A program made the translations under genes and the position numbers. The notes under the pieces were generated by a model, which worked only from the letters and a program-made list of their open reading frames with translations, was not told where the DNA came from and searched no databases. A stretch of 8,427 nucleotides of DNA from positions 1 to 8,427 of the forward strand of contig JAFGQM010000010.1 of NCBI GenBank assembly GCA_016935655.1, read 5' to 3'. Shown piece after piece: positions 6,600-8,427 of the stretch. Within the stretch, counting starts at the first letter, position 1; each line of letters starts with the position of its first letter. Source of the DNA: Candidatus Altarchaeota archaeon (GTDB lineage: Archaea; Altiarchaeota; Altiarchaeia; JAFGQM01).

Positions 6600-7208
6600 A
6601 TGGAAATCGGCATAATCGACTACGGGGCGGGCAACCTGAGGAGCATCAGCAATGCCCTGAGGAAGGTGGGCGGCGACGTGAAGACAGTCTCGACTGCCAG
6701 GGGTATTGAAGCCTCTGATGCACTTGTACTCCCAGGGGTCGGCAACTTCGGCGATGCGATGGGGCGACTAGAGCCTGTCAGAGGAGCTGTATTGGATAAG
6801 ATTCGGATAGGGACTCCCTTCCTAGGCCTCTGCCTGGGCCTCCAGGTGCTTCTGGAGGGCAGCAAAGAAGCTCCAGCTGTCAGGGGCCTTGACCTGCTTA
6901 AAGGCCATTGTGAGCGATTTCCGGAGCCCTCAGGAAAGATCCCCCACATGGGTTGGAATTCACTAAAGATAGAGAAAAAGACCCCTCTTTTGGGGGGCAT
7001 AGAAGACAGTGACTACTTCTACTTCGTCCACTCCTATTATGGCGATGTGCAGGACAAGGACGCGATAGCTGCATCTTGTGAGTATGGTGTCATATTCCCG
7101 GCGGTCTTATCAAAAAATAACATCTATGCCTGCCAGTTCCATCCCGAGCGCAGTGGTGAAAAGGGCCTTAGGATCCTTGAGAACTTCGTCAGTCTTGCTG
7201 GGAACTGA
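6600..7208 (+). CDS. hisH: Imidazole glycerol phosphate synthase, glutaminase subunit HisH
   Basis: A 202-aa class I glutamine amidotransferase. It would hydrolyse glutamine and pass ammonia to HisF, which makes imidazole glycerol phosphate and AICAR in histidine synthesis. It begins MEIGIIDYGAGNL, the typical HisH opening. VLPGVGNFGDAM is at 43-54; the nucleophile elbow GLCLGLQ places the catalytic Cys at 78; IPHMGWN is at 114-120; FVHSYY is at 142-147; and QFHPERSG supplies His181 and Glu183. All triad residues are present and the length is normal. The start at 6600 is chosen because an upstream in-frame TTG at 6594 would only add Met-His before the canonical N-terminus. No ribosome binding site is seen. 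No hisF or other histidine gene is in the window. A HisH-like role in nonulosonic acid synthesis is possible but not suggested by context. Its last 20 nt overlap the convergent membrane-protein gene. Confidence 0.93.
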   Translation: MEIGIIDYGAGNLRSISNALRKVGGDVKTVSTARGIEASDALVLPGVGNFGDAMGRLEPVRGAVLDKIRIGTPFLGLCLGLQVLLEGSKEAPAVRGLDLLKGHCERFPEPSGKIPHMGWNSLKIEKKTPLLGGIEDSDYFYFVHSYYGDVQDKDAIAASCEYGVIFPAVLSKNNIYACQFHPERSGEKGLRILENFVSLAGN

Positions 7209-7557
7209 ATATCCCAACAATACCTGAGAGAACCCCCAAGACCGTCCCTATGTTCCCGAATCCTCCGCCTCCCAGCATGGCAGTCGCAGCGAAGACTATG
7301 ACCATAGTACTACCCATGGGTCTTTTGCTGGGCTGCAGCATAAGCTCTGAGCCTAGGAACACCATCGCGCCCGAGATTATGCCCACGCCGCCAGCAAGTC
7401 TTGCTACCTCGTCCGCTACGGGGATTGTGAACCCCATAACACTCATCTGCCCGTCGAACATGAGCAGGAGAAGCCCGAAAATCGAAATAAGCAACCCTGC
7501 CGTCAACCCGAGCAGATAAGCGACCCTTCCCATGTCCTTCTTTACTGGTTTTACCAT
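7189..7557 (-). CDS. Four-helix membrane protein, DUF4064-like, paralogue of the neighbouring gene
   Basis: A 122-aa integral membrane protein of unknown function. Hydrophobic segments lie at about 12-34, 54-74, 81-98 and 101-117. A short amphipathic stretch (about 35-52, MSVMGFTIPVADE) falls between the first two. A GSxxM...PSKRPMGS loop comes before the third segment, and Gly-rich GGGG and GTVLGVLSGIVGI lie in the last. It aligns without gaps with the next gene product over the last 65 residues or so: G-x-x-SG, GS-x-L/M, P-[SK]-x-R-x-x-GS, GGG, IG-x-[VI]-LG. The GGI, KxPK and GGG pattern resembles DUF4064-type small membrane proteins, but this is by eye. The start has no ribosome binding site and a TATA-like box sits about 30 nt upstream, so the message is probably nearly leaderless. 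A second Met at residue 9 is a less likely start. Its 3' end overlaps hisH by 20 nt. Confidence 0.75.
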   Translation of the reverse strand: MVKPVKKDMGRVAYLLGLTAGLLISIFGLLLLMFDGQMSVMGFTIPVADEVARLAGGVGIISGAMVFLGSELMLQPSKRPMGSTMVIVFAATAMLGGGGFGNIGTVLGVLSGIVGIFSSQQD

Positions 7558-7563
7558 TTGATT

Positions 7564-7599
7564 TAGTTATAACTATAAACGGGTAGGTTTATAAAAACC
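7564..7599 (-). promoter_or_regulatory. TATA element and palindrome upstream of the first DUF4064-like gene
   Basis: On the minus strand GGTTTTTATAAACC (7586-7599) ends 28 nt before the ATG at 7557. A perfect 12-bp palindrome, TAGTTATAACTA (7564-7575), lies where transcription should start. The TATA element matches that of the paralogue (8041-8054) at 13 of 14 positions. Confidence 0.65.
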
Positions 7600-7607
7600 C
7601 ACGTATT

Positions 7608-7658
7608 GAAAAAAAAGAAAACAAGGGCTAAGCAGTTGCAGTCTTACTGACTAGCCCT
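7608..7658 (-). terminator. Hairpin plus T-rich terminator of the second DUF4064-like gene
   Basis: On the minus strand AGGGCTA (complement of 7652-7658) pairs with TAGCCCT (complement of 7624-7630). The stem spans the stop codon, and the loop holds a small CAGT/ACTG stem. TTTTCTTTTTTTTC (about 7609-7622) follows directly. It lies just upstream of the promoter of the next gene, so the two paralogues are probably separate transcripts. Confidence 0.6.
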
Positions 7659-7996
7659 AAAACGCCGGCCACTATCCCTAGGATACTACCTATAAAGAGT
7701 CCGCCGCCTGCTGTGAATATCGCTATTATGGAGAATACTAAAACTAGCACACTGCCTAAGACTCTCTGTTTCGGGTTTTTGATAAGGACACTGCCCACTA
7801 TCACTATGATCCCTGATAGCAGCCCCACTATTGCGAGGACCCAGAACATCATCCCGACCCCTGTTGCGCCTATTGCTGTAGCTGCACTGCCCAATGCGCC
7901 GAATATCACGCCGATAACCGCACCTATGAGCAGAATCAGTATACCGCCAATGAGTCCCAGTATTAATGCAACCTGGCTATAATCGCCTTCAGCCAT
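7628..7996 (-). CDS. Four-helix membrane protein, DUF4064-like, paralogue of the downstream gene
   Basis: A 122-aa membrane protein with hydrophobic segments at about 9-35, 48-72, 79-97 and 99-116, and very short ends. Key features are GLIGGIL in helix 1, the IKNPKQRVLGS loop, AGGG and IGSILGIVAGVLGL. It is colinear with the downstream paralogue from about residue 53 on. The start at 7996 is chosen because GGGGGGTGAAAAG precedes it, a good match to the GGTGA core of an archaeal ribosome binding site, and because it makes the two paralogues the same length. The in-frame ATG at 8011 (five residues longer, MGGEK) is the alternative: it is 30 nt from the TATA box, the same distance as in the paralogue. 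The pattern resembles DUF4064 proteins by eye; function is unknown. The gene has its own promoter directly after the KH-domain gene and a hairpin terminator. Confidence 0.75.
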   Translation of the reverse strand: MAEGDYSQVALILGLIGGILILLIGAVIGVIFGALGSAATAIGATGVGMMFWVLAIVGLLSGIIVIVGSVLIKNPKQRVLGSVLVLVFSIIAIFTAGGGLFIGSILGIVAGVLGLVSKTATA

Positions 7997-8003
7997 CTTT
8001 TCA

Positions 8004-8054
8004 CCCCCCATTTAGTTTTAAACTGTGAGCTAAATGGGAGGGTGTATAAAAACC
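8004..8054 (-). promoter_or_regulatory. TATA element and extended inverted repeat upstream of the second DUF4064-like gene
   Basis: GGTTTTTATACACC (minus strand, 8041-8054) is the TATA element; it begins at the last base of the KH-gene stop codon. Between it and the start is a 9-bp perfect inverted repeat, CCCATTTAG (8007-8015) and CTAAATGGG (8030-8038). With one bulged base it extends into CACC/GGTG and so reaches the ribosome binding site. The spacer holds AGTTTTAAACT, an odd palindrome related to the one at the paralogue's promoter. Confidence 0.6.
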
Positions 8055-8427
8055 TATAGGCCCAGCCTTTTTTCCTTCTGCATGCCTTCCATGAACCTGT
8101 AGACGGTCGCGTGGCGAGCCCCGCTTATCAGCATCTTCAGGGCATCCTCTACAACCCCCACATCCTCCTCGCCGCCTATAACAGAGACGGTCTTCCCATA
8201 GACGGAAATCTTGGTATTGCTGAGTGTTTCCATTATCCTCCTGGCTTTGCCGCCCTCTCCTATAACCCTGGCCTTGACCCTTTTTATGTCGTTCTCGTTG
8301 CCGTGGAACATCTCATCAAGGCTGATTACCAATAGCCCATAGTCGTCCTTTGCTAGGTTTATGGCATATTTCGGGTTGAAGCCCCTGCCTATGGCCTTGA
8401 CTATGTCCCTGCCCTTCCATAGCCCTA
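8054..8427 (-). CDS. Archaeal Dim2/Pno1-type KH-domain protein (3' part)
   Basis: The frame runs off the right edge; 123 C-terminal residues are visible, so the N-terminal KH domain is mostly missing. Residues 7-30 of the visible part (DIVKAIGRGFNP, then LAKDDYGL) match the linker after KH1 in archaeal homologues of eukaryotic Pno1/Dim2. KH2 follows with R-V-K-A-R-VIGEGGKARRIME (GEGG loop at 56-59), then ISVYGKTVSVIGG and a last helix with ALKMLISGARHATVYRFME. The family binds rRNA; the eukaryotic member acts in small-subunit assembly near the 3' end of 18S rRNA, and the archaeal protein is thought to act alike on 16S rRNA. An apparent TTG at 8332 is not a real start, because homology continues upstream to the edge. 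The stop codon touches the promoter of the following membrane-protein gene. Confidence 0.92.
   Translation of the reverse strand, partial: GLWKGRDIVKAIGRGFNPKYAINLAKDDYGLLVISLDEMFHGNENDIKRVKARVIGEGGKARRIMETLSNTKISVYGKTVSVIGGEEDVGVVEDALKMLISGARHATVYRFMEGMQKEKRLGL

Noticed and set aside
8330..8332. TTG as the start of a 92-aa single-KH protein
   Set aside because: The frame stays open to the window edge and the upstream residues match the conserved linker of the two-KH family.
1..8427. Insertion sequences, integrase genes, tRNA or attachment sites
   Set aside because: No transposase or integrase motif, no terminal inverted repeats around any gene and no tRNA-like cloverleaf were seen.

Overview
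The window looks like archaeal chromosome. The evidence is a universal archaeal two-KH-domain (Dim2/Pno1-type) protein at the right edge, a short-chain type I prenyl diphosphate synthase with the archaeal chain-length signature, and gene starts preceded by TATA-like boxes about 25-30 nt upstream, often without a leader. Secreted proteins with Cys/Asp-rich repeats and a very compact layout (no intergenic gap over about 80 nt) would fit a DPANN or similar uncultivated archaeon. That placement is inference; no marker here fixes the lineage.

Left part (1-5555, plus strand): a surface-protein block. It starts with the C-terminal part of a large secreted protein (Big_1-type Ig domain plus two Trp/Gly-Tyr-Trp C-terminal repeats), closed by a hairpin and T-rich terminator. 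Next comes a pair of genes, probably one operon, for membrane-anchored extracellular proteins that share the same N-terminal beta-sandwich domain. The first (235 aa) is small, with a Pro/Glu/Thr-rich stalk. The second (1286 aa) is the most striking object in the window. It has a signal peptide, the shared domain, two Cys-knot-like units, a MopE-type Cys/Asp metal-binding repeat array interrupted by a cohesin-like domain, further Cys-rich modules, two more Cys-knot-like units (one with a Glu-Ala microsatellite), a CARDB domain, a Pro/Glu linker, a transmembrane helix and a cytoplasmic domain of about 110 aa.

Middle (5562-7208): housekeeping. A geranylgeranyl diphosphate synthase (minus strand), which would feed archaeal lipid synthesis, is divergent from hisH (plus strand), the glutaminase subunit of imidazole glycerol phosphate synthase. 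They share a 39-bp promoter region.

Right part (7189-8427, minus strand): two paralogous 122-aa four-helix membrane proteins, each with its own near-identical TATA element and a related palindrome near the transcription start, followed at the edge by the 3' part of the KH-domain ribosome-assembly gene. Genes meet tail to tail with a 6-nt gap (surface protein/prenyl synthase) and a 20-nt overlap (hisH/membrane protein).

The best candidate for something undescribed is the cohesin plus MopE-repeat plus cytoplasmic-domain surface protein with its small operon partner. It looks like a Ca2+/metal-stabilised surface scaffold or sensor. No RNA gene, CRISPR array or mobile element was seen.
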